Source: Diphasiastrum complanatum
Lineage: Eukaryota > Streptophyta > Lycopodiopsida > Lycopodiales > Lycopodiaceae
Assembly (NCBI GenBank): GCA_029204225.1
Contig: CM055097.1
Location: 41,768,028-41,832,027, forward strand
Length of the DNA stretch: 64,000 nt
Direction: 5' to 3'
A program made the position numbers and the translations under genes. Shown piece after piece: positions 1 through 64,000 of this stretch; the stretch's first letter is position 1; the number at the start of each line of letters is the position of its first letter. A model generated the notes under the pieces. The model made no database searches, was not told the DNA's origin, and saw only the letters and a list, made by a program, of their open reading frames with translations.

Positions 1-188
1 AAATCTCTAATACCATTTATTCTATCTATCTAGAGAGTGGTCAATGATATGAGCACATGTGTATAGCCCAGACATTACTATAGTGTCATGATGTCAAATG
101 CATAAAGATATGTCAACATTAGCTTTCATAAATTAGCACAAAATCCAACATGCTAAGTTACCTTTTGTCCTTGGGATACCTACTTGTT

Positions 189-510
189 ATGAACAGATTC
201 ACAGATATTGGTATCAATGATGCATGAAAGACAACAAAAGGCATTAACATAGCATTCTCCAACTAAGAAACTGTATGAATATCATTGACTGCCGATAGCT
301 CAGGCAGATCTCCAACTAAGATCTCCAAAATAGTACAACTCCTTTACAAGAAGCCCAATTCTCAAATGATCAAAACTAACAACTGACTAGCCTTAGTGGC
401 TATCTATAGTGGACAATCCCAGCTCCCTTCATATTGATTTGGAGGGAAAGTGAAATTCAAAAATTAGGGCCAAAAGTAGAAAACCATGTAAAATAGTATT
501 TCCAAGGAGT
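189..510. repeat. Interspersed repeat, direct copy of 24352-24660
   Basis: It is a diverged direct copy of the segment at 24352-24660, sharing CATTCTCCAACTAAGAAACT, ATAGCTCAGGCAGATCTCCA, TAGTGGCTAT and AATTCAAAAATTAGGGCCAA. The second copy lies just beyond the 3' end of a minus-strand Gypsy element, so both may be pieces of that family's LTR. That assignment is an inference. Confidence 0.65.
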
Positions 511-3500
511 CACATAGAAGTTGCAACCAAGAAGATGGCAAATTCAATCAATGATAGTGAGAAACTGGCAAAGATGAGCCAAGAGGTATTCAAATGCATT
601 TGACAAGGTTAAGGATGTCATGGTGACAACACTAAGGTGGCAACATGCTCTTCAAGCATGAAGGGAAACACCCATGCAACATGTGTTGAAATTTGAAAGT
701 TGTTTTGTCAAAAATATTCAAAGTTTATTTGAAGGATTAGAACATTGCAAATGTTATAACATAAATGGGCAAGAATTTTGATGAGAAACTTAAAAGTGCA
801 TGTTAAAGGATACTAAGCTTTATGAAATTAGTCTAAAGTATAAGAATTTTGCACATTGACATCAAGCTACTCACACTTTAAATTGAGTAATCAAGTATCT
901 ATAGATTAATTTCTACTTCAATAACTGTATTTTGGAGATGGTAGAGATTTTTTGGAACCAAACAACATACGGCAAACATTAAAAAACAACCTTGATCATC
1001 AAGTTTCAAGATTGTGTGCAAGAGAGAATTAAGTTTAATAGTGCATTAGGCATCATTTTGAATAATGAAAATAGAATTAGTAAATGTAGGTGCAACCTTA
1101 TGCATGGGGCTCATGGTGTTAAAGAGAAAAGAAGACCAAAAGGAGGGCACATCCCTCTTTGTCTCTAGTCCGTGCAAGAGCCACGCTCACACTATTTTTG
1201 TACATGAGAGCACAATATATTCATTCTCTGCATTCACCTCCTTTCTTTACAACAATGAAATCTAGAATATTACACAATAAGAATCTTTACAACAATATTG
1301 TCCATAATAAAGATTTTTTTAGATGGGGATCTTGGTCGCTCTTTGTTGTGTGAAATGGTGATGAATGCAATAAATTCCTCGTTATGTTGCTAATTGATAG
1401 ATCATCCACGTATACCATTCCTTAATGTAACTAAGAACTATGATATACTTGAAACACACTTGCTAGCAAAGAAATTTACCTTAATACCATAGACCATCAT
1501 AATTGGGTCATGTAGAGGAATCACATTCTTTAGATATGCAAAGGGTGATTAGGACAATAATGTCAACAATACACAGAAGTTGTTGAAGAATGCCCCTATG
1601 TCCACATCAAAGGTTGTTGAAGATACAAGAATATAACAAGTTTGATTTCCAATGAATGCCCATAACATTTAGTTAAAAACTAGTATTTGGGTAGTGCTCT
1701 GACAAGGAGCTTAAAATGAGCATGAAATTGGATACAAGAGAAACTTTGAAAGCATAACAAAATATAGATTCAATCTTAACCAATTGACCTTTTAAAGAAC
1801 TTGAAAATCAACAACTCTTTGAATAGCATATTTGGTGTTAAAGAGTTAAAGATTGTGAAACATGTTGTTGAGAAGGAAGAAAAATTGATGTTGCAAGTTT
1901 TAAGATTGATGGAGCTGAAAAAAGATTACATTGTGGCTTAGTTCAAGCCAACATAAGAGACAAACTTGTAGTTATCAAGTTTGTTTATCTTGGTCATGAT
2001 GCTTTATATTGCAAAGAAAGCTTGCAATGTCTCAACTCTATTGAGCTCAATCTTGTTGTGTTATGTTCTAATGGTTGTTCAAAACTGTACCTAAACACAT
2101 GAAAAGTAACTTCTTTTTTAACAATCTTTCTTCAACAGATGCATGAATATTTGAAAAAACCATTCTTGAGCTTATGCTTAAAAGTTAACTCGATGCTATG
2201 ATTTTAATACTAATCAGGTTGAGGAAAGCAGAGGAAACACAAAAAGAACTATCAAACTGCCATATGGGATAGGATTGCACACATACATAGATCTAGATAA
2301 GAGAATTATAAAGCAAAATTGTACACACATAAAATTGACTAAAACCAGCAAGTCATATAGGAAGACTACATTGTAAGACTGCAAATACAATGAAATTGAC
2401 CAACAGAAGTGAGTTTATTGGAGAGCACATTCGAGATTTTCAAAACATTGCATTTGCAACCGAAAGTTAGCAGAGTATGTTGATTAATCGTGAGATCCAT
2501 CATGGGATAAAGGTGACAGACACACACTTAAGGTGAGAAAATGAGATGTGATAAAACGTTACGATCATTAAAAAGAAAATGGAATGATATTAGTACTACA
2601 ATAGACACCCAAGTCCAAAAATATACTACATGCTCTACGCATTTGGCCTTTGTAACTCTTAGAATATTTCAAAAATTTGAAGGATATCACCAACTAGTAG
2701 AACCATTAACTTAAAAACCCCATCCATATGTAATAATTGCCAATTGAGGAGAGCTTTGCAAATCAATCAAGCGAGTAAGAACTCTATATTAAATTTCAAG
2801 CTTTGTTTTCAAACTCGTGCTTGAAATGGCTTGACATTGTGCCTTTATAGCAAGGCTTTTAGAGATTCCAGCACATGGCTCCGTGTCAAAGGTTGCTGAA
2901 GATACAAGAATAGAACAAGTTTGCTTTCCAATGCATGCCTGTAACATTTAGTAAAAAACGAGCAATGACGATTGAGATTTTTGATGTGTATATATTCTCT
3001 ATACATGAACAAGATTAGCGGGGAGACTATACTTAAAAACTGTCTCTGTCTGTGTGTGTCTTTGTCTCTGTGTCTGTGTCTGAATTGGATATACTCACTT
3101 TTTACTTTTTGTTACTAGATGTTATTATGGATTAGATAATGGTTGTTTGGAGGCCCATTGTAAGGACATAATGGCAAGTCCTCTTATCGAGCTGTGGTAG
3201 CGGCGAGATGAGAGGATGAGCCATTATATCTTACCATGGGTACCACGGCTCAACATGTGGAGTTACATTTTATGACGACAAACATGCATTATCGTACATA
3301 ATGTGTGTTATGAAAATTTTACAAGAAAAAAAAAATAATAATTCAAGATTCTGGAAATGATTCCATTTGTGAGAACCACTTATTTTCAAGATTCCATCCA
3401 TAGAGGCCTATTTATTTTCATGATTCCATCCACAAGGGTTAAGTTTTTTCAAGATTCCATTTATGAAAACTTTCTATTTTGAGGGCTGAAAATTCAACCA

Positions 3501-4151
3501 ATCAAATGAGGTTCTAGTATTATGCCCTAGATAATGGTAGGTCCCCAAACTCAATTTGGACCGTTGATTCATGTAAGATTTGAGTGGACACACATTATGG
3601 ATATTGCAATTGCCTTAAAAAATAGTAGAACACTATCGCGCAAAAATTGTCTTCCCCATATTGCAAACATTGCTACCCTTCTAAGCACTATGATGGGGGG
3701 TGAGTGAAATCGCTTATGGACACACAATAAATGTTTAGCCCCTGCTCTGATAATAACATGCCATCTGGCAAACGATTTGGGTAGTGAAAAGAGCCTGACA
3801 GATTTTTACACGCAACCAGGCAGAAATCTGAAAGCCTCAGGCTTATGCCTGAATGTGCATACAGGGGACTATTGGTAGGTTTTGATATGTATATTATAAT
3901 CTACAGTGCCGAGTTTTTATTATGGAATAATGTAACTTGTGGCTTGTTTTTAAAAACTTGGGCCCTTTCACACACGTGGCGACCATTGTATGGTGTCGGG
4001 CGTTACTGACTCTGTGCCAGTAAGAGATGACGGGGAGTGAGAGGGAAACTAAAGTCAATGGTTTCTATTGCCAGCACCTATTTTGAAGAAGACCAACTAG
4101 TAAGATGCTTATATTATGAAGGTTAATTTGCAGGGTTATATGTTTGAGCTA

Positions 4152-57818
<53,667 letters not shown>

Positions 57819-58110
57819 GCTGTACTTCAAGAGTTGAATTCCCTCCAAAGCTCCTCTTTATAAACGTCAAACTTTTACTCTTTGAGATACTATGATTCGG
57901 TTTATGCACAATATCATGCAATCAGATCGACGTCTTTCACAACGCAGTGCCTGCGAGGTTGCATTCGTCACAACAAAAAATGCCCAAACATGAATGCTAA
58001 GCCAATAATATGAACAGCCATGCACACTTCACAGCTCTTTCTTTTGGAGTCTTATAAATAGTGCTAGTAGGTCTCTATTCTCTCGCCACTTCCGTAGTGA
58101 TTTGAGCTAG
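57819..58110 (-). promoter_or_regulatory. Candidate core promoter and 5' UTR of BGAL
   Basis: About 290 bp separate the start codon from the upstream tandem repeats. On the minus strand there is a TATA-like ATTTATAAG at 58044-58052, which would give a 5' UTR of about 200 nt, and a TTTATAAA at 57856-57863 only about 40 nt from the ATG. I cannot tell which is used. No other gene is visible here. Confidence 0.3.
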
Positions 58111-58990
58111 ACTTCATCTATGTCACATAGACTATGTGACTTGTGCTTAATTGGGACTGAATCAACCCGTCTAATTCACAGCTTATACTACAGACAATAT
58201 AACCAACAAGTTTTTAAACTCATAGCAACTTCCGCTCAAAATCTATTGGCAAATCATATTCATCAGGTGGCTCCGGGCCTGCCTTTAACAACAGCTTTGG
58301 AGGTCAAACCCAAATAGTTCTGATTTTCGAATTCTTCCTGATTGCTATCAATTGCACATCTTGTTACCACAAGCGATACAATACCAACTATTTTCTGGAC
58401 CTGATCACGGCAACCTCCACTCAAAATTTATTGGCAATTAGTCATATTTTTAAGGTGACTCAGGCGCTGAGTACTTGCCTGCCGTTAACAGCAGGCGCTG
58501 GGGAGCTCTCAATTTCAAACACTGCTTTTCAAATACTTTCTGAGTGAGATCAAATTCACATCTCACAACAATACATTACCAGCTATTTTTTGGAGTCAGA
58601 GCGACCTCTACTCAGAATCTATCGGAAAATCGTATTCCAAACGTAGCTAATTTGTCTGCCTTTAACAGCCTGCAGATGAAGTTTGAATCTTGCTACCACA
58701 AGCAATACAATACCAGCTATTTTTTGTACTGAAGCAACCTTCACTCAGAATCTATTTGCAATTAATTTGCTTGCGTTTCACAGCAGCCGGCGAGCTGTCC
58801 AACCCAAATACTGGCTCTCAAATACTTCCTGAGTGGATCCCATCCGCATCTTGTTACCACAAGCAATACAATACCAACGATATTGTTTTGGACTCAAAAC
58901 AACCTCCAGAGCCCACTCAGAATCTATTGGCAAATTAGTATATACCAAACGTAGCTAATTTGCCTGCTTCTAACAGCATGCGGCTGTCGA
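58110..58990. repeat. Upstream tandem repeats (about 5 diverged units)
   Basis: Units recur near 58185, 58372, 58563, 58700 and 58860. Each contains an AGCAATACAATACCA-like start, GCTATTTTTTGG, ACTCAGAATCTATTGGCAAAT, a GTAGCTAATTTGCCTGC-like stretch and AACAGCA. Spacing varies from about 137 to 190 bp. The array lies 0.3-1.15 kb upstream of the BGAL start codon, so it may form part of its promoter region. Confidence 0.8.
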
Positions 58991-59500
58991 TCTAGCTATC
59001 AAACCCAAAATACAATAAAGCTTTTGGAATTGTTGGTGAGTGAGATAAAAGAAGTGGGTGAATATTGCATCGACAGCAATCCGTCCAAGAGCCTGATGCT
59101 CAACTGCTATTACGAGATTATCCTTGAAGACTTGCACACCAATAACTGGTTACTGAGGGTGAGCAGGCTTGCAAATTGCAAGCCCCCACGCCCTTCAAAT
59201 AATTTTTTTCTTTCAAAACCTTTCCTATAAGGCCATCTTGAATATTGAATTATTGAAGAACAAGAACGATCTGTATAATAGCACAAAGGCCTTGCCATGT
59301 GATAATATCAATGAATCCTAAATTTTTAGGATTTGGATAAGGCATTTTAGATATTGTTGTGTGAAATAATTTTTTGTGATTATTTTGTAGTTTGAAAATT
59401 TGGAAATTAGTTTGTTGTAAGTTTTTAATAGACATTTTAATGTTAGAATAAATTGATAAGATTTGTAATTTGTTTTTTTTTTTCTTTTGTATGCATGCAA
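58990..59500. other. Upstream intergenic stretch, no gene
   Basis: AT-rich sequence without a recognised element. Short ORFs have no known motif. Confidence 0.4.
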
Positions 59501-62500
59501 GTGCAGAATATCAATCACGAAATAGATATGTCAAGGCATCACAAAATTATAATTGGATAAAGATTGGGTGTTATTGGTGATTGATGAATGTATTATGTTA
59601 CAAAAAGCATAATAACTACAAAGTGTAGCTCAAGATAAAACAAGACAAAACAGAACAAAAATAAATGCGAAATATGGGCTTTGAACATATTTGATAGTAT
59701 TTGCTAATGAGACCATGAAGTTTTTAGGAGATGGAAAGACAAAGTTCAACTTACGAAAACTTCTTCAATGTAAACTTTGAATAGAAAATTAGGTCATTGA
59801 TGAAAGGATGGTAGGTGTTAGAAAATGTGAAACTGAGTTGAAGTTTTAACGTATATTCAAGATGTTGTTTTATTAGTATTACACTATGTTTGATTTTATA
59901 TTGTCAAAGATAGTTAGAGTTACAACATAGACTTCAAATATACGTTCTTCATTCATGAGCAACGATTGTTGCTTGGTGGCTTTTCATTTTGTAGTAGAAG
60001 TATATTGGAGAGTGTATAGAGTTTTTGCTTCTTTGAAAAGTATTTGTACTCCATGGTTGGCCATGAAATTATGAAGCAATTGTGCAAACAAGTTATGCTT
60101 TAAAATATCAATGTTTAAGTCGGCCTGAATATCCATCACCAATGAACTATTCTACAAACAAGGTTGTTGGAAATTAAGTCCCACTGCTTAATCAAGCTAG
60201 GTCACTCACTCTGATCAAAACACGGACGTCTACGACTCCTCAGTTTCTGATCAAACGAGGGCTGTCTTTGACGCCTGAGGAACTTGCATTATCATATTGC
60301 ACTATCAATTTAAATTTCTGAACTGAACTTCTTAGTAAAACCCATTTGTAGTAATACCACGCACCATATCTAATCTCTTCGGCGGACTGTACTCATTCAT
60401 CCGTTTGAGTATGAATTAATTTTAAGATCATGTTGGTAAGAACACTTGAGCTGTGATTGTATCTTTGCATTTACATTCTTTTAGACTATTCTTGCTTCTA
60501 GCGGCCCATACTAACGGGAGAGTTGTTCCACAATTATTTCCTCCTCTCTTTTCCGTTCGCGTCCTACTGCCCTCACAAAGGCATTGAGCAAAGTAAATGA
60601 ACTCAATGACTTAGAAGAACGCTTGGTATCACCATGGTTTGCATTCTCACAAATAAGAGATCCTTCATTTTAAGGACAATTGGGCATTACCAGAAGTATT
60701 ATCAATGTCCTTGCAAATCTAGATTGTGAGAGAGCGGTCCTTTTTGTACTTTTTGCACATAGATCAATTACAAAATTTGTTACCAAGATTCATGGATGAA
60801 AGTGCCTCCGTAGCTGTCACACAAAATGCAATACAAGTATGCATATATGAGTGGAATCATAAGACCAATCATATTGATGCAAGATTTACAACAATGATGT
60901 TATACGCCATTATACCAGGAATGCAATGTCAAAATCAATAATGACTGGATAACGCATTTTCAGGACTACATAAAACATGACACAAAAGAACATGAAAACA
61001 ATACCCACAAATGCTCCTACAACATTGATATCGTAGCTTTCCAAGATTTGCATTTGACTTGGAATTGAAAAACAATCTATCACAACAAATGCATCTGGTT
61101 TTAGGAGAATTGTTGATTCTTTCTTTGTACTTTTCAATTTTTTTAGAATTTTCTCCATATTTTTGTATGATATCTATAACAGATATTTCTTGCTCATTGA
61201 AATTTCTCAATGGATGCATTATTGTGTTTCTCACATGGTTTGATACTTGATGATATTTGTTTGTTCTTACGTACTTTTCTCAAGTAATAAATGATGATGT
61301 TGTTTGATAGTTGTGAGTCTTGGAGTTGCTTAAATTTTTTAACAATCATGGCAAGTAGTGAAATTCATTTTTTAGAGAGTGTCAATTTTGTTTCATTGTT
61401 TCCAGGTCCAAACGTATCGATTTCATTTTTTGTTGTTTGATGAGATATGTGCTTCTATGGTTATTGTTGGCTCTTTCCAAGGATATACTTCTACTTTGTC
61501 ATCGATATTCATTTGTATAATGATGACTTTCATTGTTCCAATTGGATTGTTGCATGTCACAATTTTTGGAATTCTTGTTGTTAAATCAGTGTCACAATGA
61601 TATACTACTAAATTGTAATTCATGGTTTTTGAAACCCAAAACAAACATAAGCTATCACATTGTATTGGCGATTGATTGTCGTTGTTGCCAAGAAGTTTGA
61701 TGTATGTTTCAAATGATGTGATATGCTCGTATTGGATTTCAAAAATTGGATTGTTTTTGTAATTTCTTTCCAAATCGTAGCATCATGCTCATTTTTGCTT
61801 AAACTTAGCAAAAAGCATTGCGTGACATTTGATTGAAGCTTGCTTGCGGTAACGTGATGATTCAACAGAAATGAAAAGACGTTGAAACGTCATGGTTGAT
61901 TTGATAAATAGAAAAAAAATTCAAGATCTATATAGTCTCTTGGTCCATAGCCATTTGTGCAAATATTGCTGGTCATTGTATTTGTAAAACATAGATGCCT
62001 CTCAAGCTAAGAACAAGTAAAACTTAACAATCGAATTGACTATAATGATGAACTTCTCTAGTTCGATATTTGCTTTGATGTACTAGGACTAATTGATATC
62101 GTCTATTTTAGTTCACTATTAACTTCAATCTAGCAAAGCCAGTGATTATACCTCTAGCATTTGTGCAAAATTTTTCATTTTCATTCCCTTGCATAAGTTT
62201 TGAACGTAGTCTTTTTTCATTGCCTTCTAAGTACCGTATAAATGGTGTTCCTAGCTCCAAAATTGAATGAATACAGGTATCCTTTAAAATGACTTCAATT
62301 GAAGAGCCATGCAATTTCACAACCTTTGCTCGTAAATTCCCAACTTTTGTTGCGATTGTTTCTTTCTAATAGAGGCAACAATATGTTGAGCTTTCTTTGT
62401 TTACAAAGTTTGAAATTGTGCAAATGGAGTAGACGATATCATATAAACTTTGATTTATTCCAGTCACCACAATGTTCCTTCAACCTAAAAGTTTGATCAG

Positions 62501-62990
62501 GATCCAATAGTCAATTTGTTTTTTCTTTGTATCATAGACAACAATAGTACCTATTGTAAAAAGAAGAATCTTAAAAGTACCTCATTGTCAATTGCCTTTG
62601 TTTTAGCATGTGTTTCAAAGACTTTTTCCAATTTCTCGGTCCTTTTGGAACATCACAAATGATTGTTTGGTCTAACAAGCATAATTGGGGTGGATTCGAC
62701 TTTTTCCAAATGCCTAAATTTCTCAAGCAATAATTTTTTCTCACAAAATGCATCAACAATCTTTTTGTAATCAGCTCTGTGAGACGACCAAAAGATTATC
62801 TAGAAAAAAAAACAAAACCATGTAGTTGTTTGTTATGAAGTATATGTGGAAAACATGCAATAACACAAGTCATAAAAGGCATAATACCTACAATTTCATA
62901 GCTCAAGTAAACTAAAAAACAAAACAAAACACAATATTTAACCTTTGACCATATTTGATACTACTTAAGACAACCAGATAATATGCTTTA
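59500..62990 (-). other. Repeat-flanked region with unrecognised minus-strand ORFs
   Basis: 59590-59720 and 62865-62985 are similar in the same orientation (AAAAGCATAATAACTACAAA / AAAGGCATAATACCTACAA; GCTCAAG..AAACAAGACAAAAC / GCTCAAGTAAACTAAAAAAC; CATATTTGATAGTATTT / CATATTTGATACTACTT). Between them lie minus-strand ORF pieces at 60935-61234, 61423-61773, 61620-61865, 62108-62320 and 62571-62759. One contains TRCICCDRLFF. I do not recognise the family. A decayed mobile element bounded by direct repeats is the likeliest reading. Confidence 0.4.
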
Positions 62991-63084
62991 ACTTTCACTT
63001 TGTTACAAACTCCATTGACCGACCTGAACACATAGTATTGCCTTTGCAAGGCAAGGCCAAAAAATTTCATAACATGTAGAGTTT

Positions 63085-63088
<4 letters not shown>

Positions 63089-63136
<48 letters not shown>
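63089..63136. repeat. (GA)n microsatellite
   Basis: About 48 bp of perfect GA upstream of the BGAL gene, ending GAGCGAGCTCC. It has no LINE 3' end beside it. Confidence 0.95.
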
Positions 63137-63140
<4 letters not shown>

Positions 63141-63429
63141 TCCATATACTAGTATAAAAAAACTTTAAATTTTGCTTTTAAAAGATTATCTATCCATGCA
63201 TTTGTTTTTTTCAAAACTTTTGCTTTTCCAGTTTATCACCCAAAGTGAGTATGCTGAAGTGACAAGCGTAGAATCTCTAGCGAGAACTGAGAATGAATGA
63301 ATTAGTCCTACTGAAAAGTTAATAAATTCATAATGTCATCCTAATTCCCATGCAAATATGGCCAGTGAAAATGAAGCAAAAAAATATGGAAGTGACCGCT
63401 TGGCATGGATTGACTAAGTGCAACAACAT

Positions 63430-63965
63430 CCACAAGCAGAAGAAGATGATGATGAATCAATTCGTAGAATCAAAGTCGTGGTGGCATATGAATCTGAAGA
63501 ATCACACCTCTCAATAAAAGAAGTCAACCGCAAATCAATCCTCATGAATGAACTCCAGGCCATTGGTTGAAGAATGCAATGATGAATAAATTCACGGACT
63601 AGTGCTACATGAACATGAAGAATCAGGCCTATCATTGAGAGAAGTCAACCTCAAATCAGTCTCAGTCAAAATCTCCAAGAAAAAGCCAATAATGAATCAT
63701 TTGGGAGAATCGCACATGCACTACAATGGCACATGTACCTGAAGTATCGAGCCTTTCATTTAAAGTAGTCAACCTGATCAATCCTAGCTAAAGAATGCAA
63801 CAGCAGCCACAGCGGAAGAAGATGATGATGAATCAATTCGTGCAATCAAGGTCCCGGCGGCATATGAACCTGAAGAATCACACCTCTCAATAAAAGAAGT
63901 CAACCTCAAATCAATCCTCATGGATGAACTCCAGGAGCAGCCACCGATTGCATAGTCCACCTGTA
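63430..63965 (+). repeat. Four tandem units with coding-like 45-50 residue reading frame
   Basis: Units begin near 63434, 63571, 63678 and 63806. Units 1 and 4 read AEEDDDESIR..IKV..AYE and EESHLSIKEVN.KSIL in frame and end at TGA or TAG. Units 2 and 3 are diverged and have stops. Substitutions between units 1 and 4 leave the frame open. It may be an exon-derived duplication or a decayed gene extending past the window edge. No known family recognised. Confidence 0.6.
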
Positions 63966-64000
63966 TTCATCTTGTCAGTCAAATTTGAATCGTTACACCT

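Noticed and set aside
1065-1353. Short ORFs as genes (also 6550-6735, 16305-16631, 37256-37501 and others of 60-110 codons)
   Set aside because: Length expected by chance in AT-rich non-coding DNA, no motifs, no support from splice context.
57819-57848. Upstream extension of BGAL by ten codons ([10 protein letters not shown]-type start)
   Set aside because: The first codon is TTG, not ATG. The ATG at 57818 gives a normal signal peptide.

Overview
The window is plant nuclear DNA, most likely from a seed plant with large, transposon-filled introns. Evidence for this is one plant-type GH35 beta-galactosidase gene split into many short exons, Ty1/Copia and Ty3/Gypsy retrotransposons, LINEs, a tRNA-derived SINE, hAT-like MITEs and many long CT/GA microsatellites. 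I cannot name the species. Early-diverging angiosperms, magnoliids and gymnosperms all have introns of this kind.

The one host gene I can support is on the minus strand. Its start codon is at 57818 and 18 coding exons run down to 4256, so it spans about 53.6 kb. The exons sum to 2448 nt (816 codons) with no stop codon. Every intron phase joins in frame, and every junction is GT-AG except one GC-AG. The protein has a signal peptide, the GH35 catalytic domain with both catalytic glutamates, the beta-sandwich domains and the start of a C-terminal SUEL-type galactose-binding lectin domain. The last exon (about 30-40 residues) was not found and probably lies beyond position 1.

Introns 1-4, 7, 11, 14 and 17 are 136-370 bp. 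The others hold the transposons. Intron 15 (6395-14375) has two Gypsy remnants, a deleted LINE and a GGAAC-rich minisatellite. Intron 13 holds a hAT-like MITE. Intron 12 (16193-22252) has an L1-type LINE remnant with a perfect 346-bp tandem duplication, and a decayed Copia. Intron 9 (23707-35888) has a chromovirus Gypsy, a nearly full-length two-ORF LINE and another Gypsy. Intron 8 has a second hAT-like MITE. Intron 6 (40138-52909) has a SINE, Gypsy and Copia pieces, a long Copia at 44.7-48.4 kb, a second MITE family and an antisense Copia. Intron 5 has a second SINE copy and a (CT)56 tract.

Upstream of the start codon are a short candidate promoter, about five tandem repeat units (58.1-59.0 kb), a repeat-flanked region with unrecognised ORFs (59.5-63.0 kb) and a coding-like tandem repeat at the right edge (63.43-63.96 kb).

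The most unusual signals are these. CT microsatellites begin within a few bases of four different splice donors of the gene. One of those donors is a non-canonical GC. A LINE family ends in (CT)n instead of poly(A). Two MITEs have exact 8-bp target duplications. A SINE family has clean target duplications and no A-tail. I saw no prokaryotic features, CRISPR array, rRNA or tRNA gene.
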